Shown here one piece after another: positions 7,011-15,168 of a stretch of DNA of 35,523 nucleotides (position 1 is its first letter; each line of letters opens with the position of its first letter). The position numbers and the translations under genes are program-made. The notes beneath the pieces are model-generated. The model was not told the origin of the DNA. It made no database searches and was given only the letters and a program-made list of their open reading frames with translations. The stretch comes from Candidatus Thorarchaeota archaeon (GTDB lineage: Archaea; Asgardarchaeota; Thorarchaeia; Thorarchaeales; Thorarchaeaceae): positions 1 through 35,523 of the forward strand of contig JAEORI010000175.1 of NCBI GenBank assembly GCA_016840965.1, in the 5' to 3' direction.

Positions 7011-7979
7011 GTGTTAGACACGGGAGAACAAAAGCAGAAATCTAGCATCAAACTTGTTAGGGGCTGCCCCGTGTACAAGGTGTTTGGAGACGAGCGGCTA
7101 TGTGTGAATGATGATAAAGTACTAGAAATTGAAGCAATCGAAATAGACCCTGCAATCTTCTCGTATCATCAAGACAAGGATAGTATGAAGGAAGAACAAG
7201 CGAGCGAGGGCAATGTTTGTTATGCATCGATCTATATCAACTATCCCGATAACAAGGTGTATTGTATATCTCAGGGATGGGTATTAAGAATCCACGGAAA
7301 AGATGTCCCTGGAGATGATCTTGAGGATGCAATGCAATTCTTATCCACGAAAGAGATAACAAGCAACGCGGAAATTTGTTCTGAGTGTCTCTATAAGTTC
7401 ATACTCACACTGGGTGATACATTTACAGACCTTTTGACAGAGCGAGAAAAAACTGCAGAAGTCAAGAAATACGTGGACAAATTTTCGCTCATGATTGCAG
7501 TCAAACATAGTCAAACTGATCAGATGATGCAACCTATCGGAACAGAAGATGATATCGAGAGTGGTGTTGACCATTTCCAATTTCTGCGTAACTACTTGGT
7601 TCAACTTCTAGACCAACAAACCTTTTGGGGAAAACTCGGTCAAGAATTAGCTGAAGAAGGTACCGAGGATTGGTTATTGAACCTAGTCGCCATGAGAGAG
7701 AAACTCGCCAGACTCGAGTTTCAATTTTATAGCCAAACTCTCCAACTTAGGGATATCAATGAATTCAATATGCTTATCAAAATGCTTCAATATGTACTGA
7801 AGTCATCTGATGAAATAATTGAACTGAACGATTTGATACACGCTGAGATTAGATCAAATCGGTTCTGTCAGCTTGCACAGAAGGATAGTAGACTAGAAAT
7901 ACTTGCGGGGTATGCTGAAAAGAGCCGCACCGTTGAACACAACTTTGGTAATATCCTTCAGATACTGACTAAACTCTAA
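7011..7979 (+). CDS. Unknown Cys-rich protein, paralogue 2 of a tandem pair
   Basis: A 322-residue protein and the second member of the tandem family. Residues 13-130 repeat the pattern of the upstream copy, with cysteines at 19, 31, 70, 85, 123 and 126 (the last two in CSECLYKF). The helical C-terminal half is much less conserved but has matching blocks, such as W..(L)......R+KL(A)RLE with a following FYSQ/FLFQ segment. It starts at GTG with GGAG nine bases upstream, 85 bases after the first copy, probably in the same transcript. Its TAA overlaps the end of the convergent YkgJ-type gene by four bases. Function unknown. Being cytosolic and conserved only in its Cys-rich part suggests a metal-binding or redox-sensing N-terminal domain with divergent partner-binding helices (inference). 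Confidence 0.8.
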   Translation: MLDTGEQKQKSSIKLVRGCPVYKVFGDERLCVNDDKVLEIEAIEIDPAIFSYHQDKDSMKEEQASEGNVCYASIYINYPDNKVYCISQGWVLRIHGKDVPGDDLEDAMQFLSTKEITSNAEICSECLYKFILTLGDTFTDLLTEREKTAEVKKYVDKFSLMIAVKHSQTDQMMQPIGTEDDIESGVDHFQFLRNYLVQLLDQQTFWGKLGQELAEEGTEDWLLNLVAMREKLARLEFQFYSQTLQLRDINEFNMLIKMLQYVLKSSDEIIELNDLIHAEIRSNRFCQLAQKDSRLEILAGYAEKSRTVEHNFGNILQILTKL

Positions 7980-8563
7980 ACATCCCAAATAACAAATCTT
8001 GAATCTGAGAGTATTCTTTTTACAATAGCATTTGCTGTTGGTTTTTTCTCACGCTTATTCCATTCTGCTACAAATTCTCGGTATATAGCATGGTCTTCAA
8101 GAACAGCATTAGCAATATCATGCAACTTATTATTTCCAACTGGAGGTCCGCTTCCCAGCCCAGGACAAATCGATTTCTTTGCACTTAAGCCCCATGTCTT
8201 ATTATGACCATCTTCTAGGAACGTGAACGGAAAGGACATACACACCATCGGTCTAATTATATGTATCATGCAAAGATTATCCTTCAAAAATATGCAATCG
8301 CCATTTTCCAATTTCTTTAGAGCAATATATGCTGGACCTTTTTCGGTATTTATCGCAGGAGTATCTCGAAGACCTTCTGGTGATTCATCGTCTTCAATTA
8401 GATAGAAATCAAGTGCTCGAATCACTTCACTCGGGCTAAGATTTAATCCCATGGATATCCGGTATAAATCGCGACCAGTTAAAGTCACCAATAATGATTC
8501 TTCTCGACAGCATGCACCACACCGTGTACATTCGAAACGGATTTGGTCTTTATTTGGATTCAC
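7976..8563 (-). CDS. YkgJ-family cysteine-cluster protein
   Basis: A 195-residue protein with the YkgJ (putative zinc- or iron-chelating) signature: F-x-C-x2-C-G-x-C-C near the N terminus (Cys12, 15, 18, 19), then DCIFL, LCMIHIIRPMVCMSFPF with the C-x-I-H..RP..C..FPF core, and a further SICPGLGSG. Proteins of this family bind a metal cluster and their reactions are mostly unknown. The start is GTG with AGGAGG eight bases upstream. An ATG overlapping it is out of frame and runs straight into TGA. It follows the aminotransferase gene by about 40 bases on the same strand, so the two are probably co-transcribed. Confidence 0.85.
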   Translation of the reverse strand: MNPNKDQIRFECTRCGACCREESLLVTLTGRDLYRISMGLNLSPSEVIRALDFYLIEDDESPEGLRDTPAINTEKGPAYIALKKLENGDCIFLKDNLCMIHIIRPMVCMSFPFTFLEDGHNKTWGLSAKKSICPGLGSGPPVGNNKLHDIANAVLEDHAIYREFVAEWNKREKKPTANAIVKRILSDSRFVIWDV

Positions 8564-8602
8564 ATGGAATTCCTCCTGTAAAGGAGCGGTTATTGGTGCC
8601 TT

Positions 8603-9769
8603 CTAGGCCAATGTAGAAAGGAATTTGGCGAGGGCTTTAAGACCTTCCTCGATTTCAGTGATTTTTGTAGCATAGGAAAAGCGCAGAAAGTTATCATACT
8701 TCTTCCCGAAAGTTATTCCAGGTGTAGACGTGACTCCAGCCTTCATGAGAATTAGCTCAGCAAGAGTGTTGCTACTAAGATTATATGCAGAGAAATCAGG
8801 GAAAACGTAGAATGCGCCTTTGGGATTAATGCATTGAATTCCTTCGATTTTAGAGAACATGCTAATAATTAAATCACGGCGTCTCTGGTATTCTTCGGTC
8901 ATTGCCTTTATTGAACTCTGGTCGCCTTTCAGAGCCTCATATCCAGCATATTGGACGAATGATGTTGCGCAGGATGTTGTGTTCTGTTGAATTAAATCCA
9001 TATTATTGATGGTTTCTTCATTACCTACTGCAAATCCAAGACGCCAGCCAGTCATAGAATATGTTTTAGAGAAACCATTAATGACTAATGTGTGCTCCAA
9101 ATTTTGATCTATCTCCAGCATCGATGTCTGTTTAAAGCCATCATAAACTAACATTTCATATATCTCATCAGAGAAGACGACAAAGTCGTGATCTATTGCG
9201 AGGTCGTGAATGAGTTTCATCTGTTCCCTTTCAAGGACTCCGCCTGTTGGATTATTTGGAGTGTTGATTACCAAAGCAGTAACTGATTTTGAACATGCAG
9301 TTTTCAGTGCTTCTTCATCAAGCACATATCCCGGATATGTACCCACATCAACTGGTTTGGCACCCACAGTTCGAATCATCACTCGATATGTTGGCCAAGC
9401 TGGAGACAGTAGTAACACATCATCTCCAGCATCAATCGTGCTAAGAAATCCTTGAAACAGAGCCATTTTGGCGCCTGGTGTGACAATGACATTTCTTGAT
9501 CCGTCTATTTCGATTCCGCGACGAGTATAGTGTTCCTCGATACCATTTAGAAGTGGTGGGATTCCCTTAGAAGGAGTATATCGTGTAAAACCATGATTAA
9601 GAGCTTCAATTCCTGCAGCAATTATATTATCAGGAGTTGGGAAATCAGGTTGACCTATATCAAAGTGATAAATACGCTTCCCAGCAGCCTCCATACGTTT
9701 GGCTAGCTCAAACATCTTTAGTGTACCAGAAGCAGGTATTCGTTCCATTGTATGAGATGTCCAGTCCAT
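8603..9769 (-). CDS. PLP-dependent class I/II aminotransferase (AspC-like)
   Basis: A 388-residue fold-type I aminotransferase, normal length for the aspartate/aromatic subgroup. Visible motifs are ERIPASGTLKMFELAKRM at the N terminus, DIGQPDFPTP (substrate loop), TPGAKMA, NTPNNPTGG (cofactor ring contact), SDEIYEMLVYD (the Asp binding the pyridine nitrogen), and NGFSKTYSMTGWRLGF with the Schiff-base lysine at residue 235. A late Arg in FLRFSYA should bind the substrate carboxylate. It transfers amino groups between amino acids and 2-oxoacids, and the exact substrate is not determinable. In-frame GTG codons exist at 9781 and 9778, but the ATG at 9769 with GGTG before it best fits the family N terminus. 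Confidence 0.9.
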   Translation of the reverse strand: MDWTSHTMERIPASGTLKMFELAKRMEAAGKRIYHFDIGQPDFPTPDNIIAAGIEALNHGFTRYTPSKGIPPLLNGIEEHYTRRGIEIDGSRNVIVTPGAKMALFQGFLSTIDAGDDVLLLSPAWPTYRVMIRTVGAKPVDVGTYPGYVLDEEALKTACSKSVTALVINTPNNPTGGVLEREQMKLIHDLAIDHDFVVFSDEIYEMLVYDGFKQTSMLEIDQNLEHTLVINGFSKTYSMTGWRLGFAVGNEETINNMDLIQQNTTSCATSFVQYAGYEALKGDQSSIKAMTEEYQRRRDLIISMFSKIEGIQCINPKGAFYVFPDFSAYNLSSNTLAELILMKAGVTSTPGITFGKKYDNFLRFSYATKITEIEEGLKALAKFLSTLA

Positions 9770-9866
9770 TTGAAGCACCACAAATTAATGATTAAAGGCA
9801 TCAACATAGCGGCCTTAGAGAGTTAATCGCTGTCTTTTAGTTGGTGATAAAGTCTTTCCTGTTGTG

Positions 9867-10691
9867 CTATTCTTCAAGAAGTTTGCTCAATTCCTCTTTC
9901 TGATGTTCTGTACCTCGAACTAAGATTCTATCAATGAGTGCTTCACCAATTCCAAGTGAATGAGCGATTTTAAGGTGATTGACCTTCAGTGGGTCAATTC
10001 CGAGAAGATTTGAACAGAATGAATCGACAGCAACTGGATCTGTACCGACTACAACTCCACCAACATGCTTTATGGTGGCACTAGTCCGCTCACCAATTAT
10101 GACATCCGTAAGATCAACCACTGTGAGATTAGGTCTATATGCATCTAGCAGGTCCATGAGTACAGAATCCAATGAGCCATGATAGACTCTTTTGTCTAAT
10201 TCTGGCAGAAGACCAAAGAGATTTTTGATGCTTGCACCGATGCCGCAAATATCAGGTTCTGCTTTTAGTGTGGCTATATTAATCAAGAAAGCATCATCAT
10301 GCAGTATTCGTGGCATTTTCCGTTTTTCAAAATAGTGACCAGCAAGTTGAACAGAAACCATTTCCGTGTCAGAGAGGTTCAAAAGACTTACACTTTTGTT
10401 TTCTAGATTCGAATAATTACATAGTGAAAAGGCATCTTTTGCGGATCGTAATGGATTATCGCTCTCCACGATGGTGATGGGTCCAACGGAATTAAAAATC
10501 TGAATTGCAGCTCGCACAATTTTTACATCTGTATTGCCAGGTAGCTTAGGATCATATATAGAGGGTTTGATGACAACGCGTTTAATGTTCTTTGGTGGAA
10601 TAATTGGCTCATTCAGCTTTGAAAGAGCTACTCGTAAAGCCTCTCCCGGATTTCTTCGGACAGCAATAGCAATTTCAGGATTCGATGTCAT
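9867..10691 (-). CDS. DUF362-family protein
   Basis: A 274-residue protein with the DUF362 pattern: a strand KRVVIKPSIYDPKLPGNTD (the family's conserved KPN/KPS...PG..T), then TIVESDNP, LINIATLKAEPDICGIGASIKNLFGLLP (the typical K-x-H/E....G...KN..G), and VVDLTDVIIG with VVVGTDPVAVDSFCSNLLG. Many DUF362 proteins carry a C-terminal ferredoxin domain, which is absent here. Function is poorly defined, and members are often annotated as iron-sulphur-associated. It lies 97 bases upstream of the aminotransferase on the same strand and diverges from the ThiF-like gene. No strong Shine-Dalgarno precedes the ATG. Confidence 0.8.
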   Translation of the reverse strand: MTSNPEIAIAVRRNPGEALRVALSKLNEPIIPPKNIKRVVIKPSIYDPKLPGNTDVKIVRAAIQIFNSVGPITIVESDNPLRSAKDAFSLCNYSNLENKSVSLLNLSDTEMVSVQLAGHYFEKRKMPRILHDDAFLINIATLKAEPDICGIGASIKNLFGLLPELDKRVYHGSLDSVLMDLLDAYRPNLTVVDLTDVIIGERTSATIKHVGGVVVGTDPVAVDSFCSNLLGIDPLKVNHLKIAHSLGIGEALIDRILVRGTEHQKEELSKLLEE

Positions 10692-10750
10692 GATTCACTT
10701 TATCTCATGTCTAAGGTTTTAAGTGAGTTTCCATGTGAATATCACAAGAT

Positions 10751-11782
10751 ATGAAGCTCACAAATGAACAACGAGAAAGGTATTCACGGATGCTTGCCCT
10801 TCGTGATTTTTCAGAAGAAGATATGGAAACCGTGATGAACACAACGGTAGCCATGCTAGGAGCAGGCGGACTTGGAAGTCCAGTACTTCGTCTTCTTACA
10901 GCCATTGGTTTTGGAAGAATCAGAATTGTAGACCGAGATATTGTTGAGCTTTCAAACATTCAAAGACAGACTGTTTTCAATGTACAGGATATTGGTAAAC
11001 CAAAAGCAGAAGCAGCAGCTGATAATCTTGAATTAATGAATCCAGAGGTACAATTTGATCCAATATGTGTATCAATCGATGAGGAAAATGCAATCGATGT
11101 ACTAAAGCAAGTGGATATAATTGTGGACGGATTAGACTCTTTCAAAGCACGAAGAGCGGTTAACAAAGCGAGTCTTGCACTAAAGATTCCATATGTGTTT
11201 GCAGGAGCTGTTGAGTATTATGCAAACCTCACTACGTTTGTACCAGGAAAAACAGGATGTCTGCACTGCGTAATGGGTGATGCTCAGGACAATCCAGAGA
11301 ACACTTGTGCAAATGTTGGCGTTTCCCCCATGTTACTTTCTTTTGCTGCTTCAGTAGAGGTAAATGAAGCATTAAAACTAGCTTTGAACAGAGAACCCGA
11401 CCTTGTAAACCGTTTGATGACGATTGATACAAGTAATTTGAGCTTTGATTTCTTTGATATTGGAAAAGCATCAGATTGTGTTGTATGTTCTCAACCCCAG
11501 TCAAGACAAGAGAAAAAGAAGAGGAACCTATCAGTTACACAGCTCTGTTCCCAGAGTTACAACGTTACACCAGGGAAGATATTACAGCTGGACCTTGATG
11601 CTGTAGCCAACAATCTTGATTCCACATATACTGTCGAACGAAGGAAACGCTTCCTCATTGTAAATATTGGTCGTGAGATTCGGGTAACCATCATGCCAGC
11701 TGGAAACCTGATTGTGAAAGGTGTTGATAGTCCTGAAGCGGCAACCAAAATTTTCCAAGATATTATAGGGGACGATGATTAG
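10751..11782 (+). CDS. E1-like adenylyltransferase (ThiF/MoeB/UbaA family)
   Basis: A 343-residue E1-superfamily protein. The Rossmann ATP-binding loop is GAGGLGS (residues 37-43), followed by IVDRDIVELSNIQRQ with the acidic and Arg residues that handle the nucleotide. A zinc site is formed by Cys170/Cys173 (CLHC) and Cys243/Cys246 (CVVC). Cys186 in NPENTC is a candidate catalytic cysteine. Such enzymes adenylate the C-terminal Gly-Gly of ubiquitin-like or sulphur-carrier proteins (ThiS, MoaD, SAMP) for sulphur transfer or protein conjugation. About 90 C-terminal residues after the zinc site (including VTIMPAGNLIVKGVD) form an extra small domain. No ubiquitin-like gene is adjacent. Its TAG overlaps the convergent gene by four bases. 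Confidence 0.9.
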   Translation: MKLTNEQRERYSRMLALRDFSEEDMETVMNTTVAMLGAGGLGSPVLRLLTAIGFGRIRIVDRDIVELSNIQRQTVFNVQDIGKPKAEAAADNLELMNPEVQFDPICVSIDEENAIDVLKQVDIIVDGLDSFKARRAVNKASLALKIPYVFAGAVEYYANLTTFVPGKTGCLHCVMGDAQDNPENTCANVGVSPMLLSFAASVEVNEALKLALNREPDLVNRLMTIDTSNLSFDFFDIGKASDCVVCSQPQSRQEKKKRNLSVTQLCSQSYNVTPGKILQLDLDAVANNLDSTYTVERRKRFLIVNIGREIRVTIMPAGNLIVKGVDSPEAATKIFQDIIGDDD

Positions 11783-12684
11783 TCCCCAAAGAATAGTCGT
11801 CGTGCTCGACGTCGTCTTTCTTCTTCATCCTCATCGCTATCGGGAGGCGGTGGTGGAGGGGGAGGTTGAGTAATTCTTCTAGATGCATCAACATCCTCAT
11901 CGTCATCCGCACTAATTTCAGATTCGTCAATAGTATCTTCGGGAGGTTCAGAGAGGGGTCCTGTTTCAAATGTTTCATCAATAGAATCCATCTCAACTGG
12001 AGGCGGAAGTTCAACATCTTCGTTACTTTGTTCTGGTTCTTCTCTAGAGGGAGTTATTGCTCTCTCATAATCATCCCATGTAAAGGATGGTTTATGCTCA
12101 GCATCTTCAATGGAATCGTCTTCAATTTCAGGTTCTGAAGGAACTGATTCGTCACTAACACTAGCTCGATCAGAACTAAGTTCAGTAGGCTCGATAAGCT
12201 CGAAATCAGATGAAAACTCACGGGTTGGTCCCTCTATAGATATATCGTCAATCTCTTGCTCTTCAATACGCCCTACAGTGTCAATACTGATGGAATCTTC
12301 TTCCGCGTCAATTGGAATGTTGGAAGACTCAGGTGATATATCATCTGGAGTCACTTCAAATTCATCATCGACGTATTCTTCCGAGTATGATTCATCTTTA
12401 GGAGGAGCTATTTCATATCCAGACGGGACTTGTTCAATGTCAGAAAGTTCGTCGATTGTCTTTTCATCCTCAGCAAATGAAAGGCCTAAATCATCTTTCA
12501 AACACGACTCGCACCTTTTTGCGGCGGCGACCAATCCATCATGAATAAAGTCATCCAATGTTTTTGCTCGATCTTCATTTCTACGTGCCCATCTGATGAA
12601 ACTATCAACCATTCTTAATGAGTCACGTACACCCATCCAATATTCATCTGATCTTTTCTTCTCTGAGTCCACTATTGGCACCAA
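11779..12684 (-). CDS. Acidic disordered protein with polyproline and basic tail
   Basis: A 301-residue protein. Residues 1-75 look folded and helical, with CESC at 58-61. Residues about 75-270 are extremely rich in Asp, Glu and Ser, and surely disordered. The end has eight consecutive prolines (about 274-281), a short acidic run, RRRRARR, and LFFGD at the C terminus. No enzyme domain is visible. The polyproline run is the kind of ligand bound by profilin, SH3 or EVH1 domains, so a scaffold or adaptor role is possible (inference). The start is TTG at 12684, or GTG one codon later. It lies 43 bases after the pseudo-GTPase gene on the same strand, suggesting co-expression. Confidence 0.7.
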   Translation of the reverse strand: MVPIVDSEKKRSDEYWMGVRDSLRMVDSFIRWARRNEDRAKTLDDFIHDGLVAAAKRCESCLKDDLGLSFAEDEKTIDELSDIEQVPSGYEIAPPKDESYSEEYVDDEFEVTPDDISPESSNIPIDAEEDSISIDTVGRIEEQEIDDISIEGPTREFSSDFELIEPTELSSDRASVSDESVPSEPEIEDDSIEDAEHKPSFTWDDYERAITPSREEPEQSNEDVELPPPVEMDSIDETFETGPLSEPPEDTIDESEISADDDEDVDASRRITQPPPPPPPPDSDEDEEERRRRARRLFFGD

Positions 12685-12727
12685 GCTGAAAACATGATAG
12701 AAGTGAAAAAAAGCTTCGTGTTACGTG

Positions 12728-13243
12728 TCACTTTTTCATTTTCTTCTTTGAAACCGTCTCAACTTTCTTTTTTTCTTTCGCCTTGTGTTCTTTCTCTCGA
12801 AGAGCAAGAATTTCATCTACCAGCTCATCAAAATAATGGTGTATCTCATTCCGCTTGAATTTATCGAGCGATGATCCGACTGTTACAACTCGAGTAGGGA
12901 TGCCAGTTCCAAGATTTTCCCTGATTTCATTTCGGTAGATTGTTTCCAACTCTGGATCAGGGTCTTTTAGAACGATAATCACAGCACTAGCACCTTTGAA
13001 TGTAAGAGATAGAAGGATATCGAGTGCAGCATGCTTTGGTGACATGAAAACAGCTCGCACTTCAGAATCATCTGTAGAATGATCCACAGACACAATTCGA
13101 ATACCATCGACTTTTACCACTGGATCGAATGTTGATAGAACATCCTCTAGTAATGAATCGTCAGGGCCGACTACTGTTATTTTGAAAAGATATTTTGATT
13201 TCAAAGCCTTCTTGGCTTTTGGCTCCTTATCTTTTGGCGTCAT
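12728..13243 (-). CDS. Degenerate small-GTPase-like protein (putative pseudo-GTPase)
   Basis: A 171-residue protein. Its layout recalls a Ras-like fold: a first strand and loop YLFKITVVGPDDSLLEDVL (residues 18-36) where a P-loop would be, VDGIRIVSVDHST where switch/G3 would be, KGASAVIIVLKDP (83-95), and RVVTVGSSLDK (118-128) at the G4 position. The P-loop Gly-Lys-Ser/Thr is missing and NKxD reads SSLD, so GTP binding is probably lost. Both ends are Lys-rich, and the C terminus (from about 145) is a charged helix. It precedes the polyproline protein on the same strand. The fold assignment is by pattern only; a receiver-like or other alpha/beta domain remains possible. Confidence 0.55.
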   Translation of the reverse strand: MTPKDKEPKAKKALKSKYLFKITVVGPDDSLLEDVLSTFDPVVKVDGIRIVSVDHSTDDSEVRAVFMSPKHAALDILLSLTFKGASAVIIVLKDPDPELETIYRNEIRENLGTGIPTRVVTVGSSLDKFKRNEIHHYFDELVDEILALREKEHKAKEKKKVETVSKKKMKK

Positions 13244-13458
13244 AATTTAAAACCCCCACATAATGCTGCATTCATCGCGGCTGATTTCTATGATGGTGGC
13301 TATGTATTAGACATATCATTCTAATATTGATATATCTTATGTGCTTTTTCTATGTCGCGAGCCCATCGTTTTGAGCCATAATTTATTAGGTAATCACACT
13401 TTGACGTGGTACACGGTTCAAATCCGGATTATTTTCAAAATTCTATGGTGGATCGCAT

Positions 13459-13800
13459 TTGAAGTTAAGAGAACTATATGTGATTGCACTTGGATTCATT
13501 ATTCTAGGCTTAGGGATTTCTCTATTGAACTTAGGAGAAGGCAGCTTCTTTTTCATTTTTCCATTTTTCTTCGCTGGAAACCTTGCACCGTATTTTATGA
13601 TATCAACACTTTTTATTGTCCTGATGTGTTTTTGGTGGGCGAATAGAAATTGGGAGGAAGATGCTCGTTTCATTTCACCATTGGACGAGAAACCCGTTTA
13701 TCTTCGTGTGAGGACCTCTTGTACTTTTTGTGGAAATCCTCTCCCTGAACAAGCACTATTTTGTTATTCGTGTGGAAATCCTGTCGAAGAAGAGATATGA
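13459..13800 (+). CDS. Small membrane protein with C-terminal zinc ribbon
   Basis: A 113-residue protein. Hydrophobic segments at about residues 6-25, 29-41 and 45-61 indicate two or three membrane helices. A soluble tail ends in a zinc ribbon, CTFCGNPLPEQALFCYSC, with Cys88, 91, 102 and 105 as ligands. The start is TTG with GGTGG about seven bases upstream. The GNAT acetyltransferase gene begins about 40 bases downstream on the same strand. No function can be named; such ribbon-tailed membrane proteins are common in archaea. Confidence 0.7.
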   Translation: MKLRELYVIALGFIILGLGISLLNLGEGSFFFIFPFFFAGNLAPYFMISTLFIVLMCFWWANRNWEEDARFISPLDEKPVYLRVRTSCTFCGNPLPEQALFCYSCGNPVEEEI

Positions 13801-13842
13801 AACAATGAAGCACAGTCAACGGAATAGGAGATCAGTGATTTG

Positions 13843-14301
13843 ATGATAAGGAGGGTCAGATGGGAAGACATCGAAGAGGTCGTGAAAATTGAACAAGAGA
13901 GTTTTCCTGTCGCATGGGAATATTCGATCTTCTTCAATATTTGCCTTGCCGCTGGAAAGATGTCATCAGGAGAATCAAGATGGATTTTCATGGACGTCCT
14001 TGAGAAGAAAAGTAGCATAATTGGTTACGCGGTGTGGGAGATTTATAATCGCAAAAAAGAGGGTCATATTCTCAATCTGGCAATTAAATCCAATGAACGA
14101 AAAAAAGGTCTAGGCAGACTACTTCTGAATCATATTCTAAACCATTCAAAGACCAATGGTGTTCAAGTATGCTGGCTTGAGGTTCGAGAGAGCAATTTTC
14201 CAGCTAGGCAGCTCTATGAGTCTAGAGGCTTTAGTGAGTCATCTAAGATTGCTGATTATTATTTTGATGAGGATGCTGTTGTATACACATTAAATCTCTG
14301 A
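13843..14301 (+). CDS. GNAT-family N-acetyltransferase (RimI-like)
   Basis: A 152-residue single-domain GNAT protein. It opens with IRRVRWEDIEEVVKIEQESFP, the usual beta1-alpha1 of RimI-type enzymes. The acetyl-CoA pyrophosphate loop is ERKKGLGRLLL (R/Q-x-x-G-x-G), preceded by the strand ILNLAIKSN and followed by CWLEVRESNFPARQLYESRGF, a RimI/Naa-like motif in which Asn and Tyr contact the substrate. It probably acetylates protein N termini or small amines. A TTG at 13840 lies nine bases after GGAG, while the ATG at 13843 lies twelve after it, so either could be used. Its end overlaps the convergent coiled-coil gene by 12 bases. Confidence 0.85.
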   Translation: MIRRVRWEDIEEVVKIEQESFPVAWEYSIFFNICLAAGKMSSGESRWIFMDVLEKKSSIIGYAVWEIYNRKKEGHILNLAIKSNERKKGLGRLLLNHILNHSKTNGVQVCWLEVRESNFPARQLYESRGFSESSKIADYYFDEDAVVYTLNL

Positions 14302-15081
14302 GGTGGGCCTCCTGTGGATTAACCGTGGTCCAAGAACATCATGGTAAAGCTTGAGATAGGTAGAATCTTCTGAAACTATAGCGATTTGAGTTTCAGAGGC
14401 TGTTGTACCCCCGACAAGAATTTCACGATCATCAATGACTGAAAGAAGCATGGGAGTTCTAGTTTGCAGTATACGCCATCCATCTAGGACTTCAAGAGTA
14501 GGATCTGGTTCTTCTGTTTCAGGAATGATGAGGACTTTCCGCTTCGGAATTTTTATCCTTGCAAGTTTCTTCAAATCCAAGCAAGAAAGATCGTAAACAG
14601 AAACAACTACGGAATCGACTGCACGATTTGCCATGTCACCGATGTGAGCACAGACTTCTTCAATACCACTAAGGTACCAAGTTCTTTCCATCGATACATC
14701 AAGCAGTTTCTCACTCGCAGATAGGATTGCGCTAAGAGTATCAACAGCATCAGTAGTTAGATTAGTAACTCCAGCTATTGTTTGTTTGACGGTCGCATTT
14801 AGAGTTTCCAGTTCAGTCTTCTGAGTATTCGACCATCTTCTAAATGATTTATCCACTTGATCACTGAATTTCGAGAGCACGTCACTCCTTGTCTGTCTAA
14901 GTAGAGTAATTCCATCATTTGACTGATTCCTTGCATTTGTGACAGCTTCAGTCAGTACTAGATTCTTAGCAGCAATATCGGAGTGGTTCTTCTCGATAAG
15001 GGTTGAAGATTGAGTACTCAGTTGTGTTTTAAGCTCTAAACCTATTGTTTCTAGTTTTCTTGCGGCATATTGATTTGTCAA
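14290..15081 (-). CDS. TrmB-type C-terminal domain with coiled coil, in frame after a TAG
   Basis: A 263-residue ORF with a weak TTG start and no Shine-Dalgarno. Residues 1-130 continue a coiled coil. Residues about 133-255 form a globular domain (TWYLSGIEEVCAHI, DSVVVSVYDL, KVLIIPE, MLLSVIDDREILVGG, IAIVSED) resembling the C-terminal effector domain of TrmB-family regulators. It is in the same frame as the 1007-residue gene ending at 15169. Between that gene's TAG and this TTG lie 29 uninterrupted sense codons (15082-15168) that also read as coiled coil. The simplest view is one gene of about 1,300 codons broken by a single amber codon, by mutation, sequencing error or read-through. Independent translation is less likely. 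Confidence 0.7.
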   Translation of the reverse strand: MTNQYAARKLETIGLELKTQLSTQSSTLIEKNHSDIAAKNLVLTEAVTNARNQSNDGITLLRQTRSDVLSKFSDQVDKSFRRWSNTQKTELETLNATVKQTIAGVTNLTTDAVDTLSAILSASEKLLDVSMERTWYLSGIEEVCAHIGDMANRAVDSVVVSVYDLSCLDLKKLARIKIPKRKVLIIPETEEPDPTLEVLDGWRILQTRTPMLLSVIDDREILVGGTTASETQIAIVSEDSTYLKLYHDVLGPRLIHRRPTSEI

Positions 15082-15168
15082 ACTTGCGCTATCTTGGATG
15101 ATTTTAATTGCTTCGTTCCTTTTTTCAGTCGTTTGTATTGATGCTTGTTCTAACAGGTTCCGGAATGC

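Noticed and set aside
11779..11815. PIP-box (PCNA-binding) reading of the RRLFFGD tail
   Set aside because: The required Gln and the aliphatic residue at the fourth position are absent; only the two Phe residues match.
11763..12017. ORFs in other frames within the acidic protein gene
   Set aside because: Repetitive GAA/GAT/TCA codons of the acidic protein keep other frames open; composition is that of a shadow frame.
12640..12684. ATG at 12695 as start of the acidic protein
   Set aside because: It is not in frame with the coding sequence; TTG at 12684 or GTG at 12681 are the only in-frame choices.
13411..13432. GGTTCAAATCC, a tRNA T-loop-like sequence
   Set aside because: The flanking T-stem pairs at only three of five positions, and no acceptor, D-arm or anticodon arm could be built around it.
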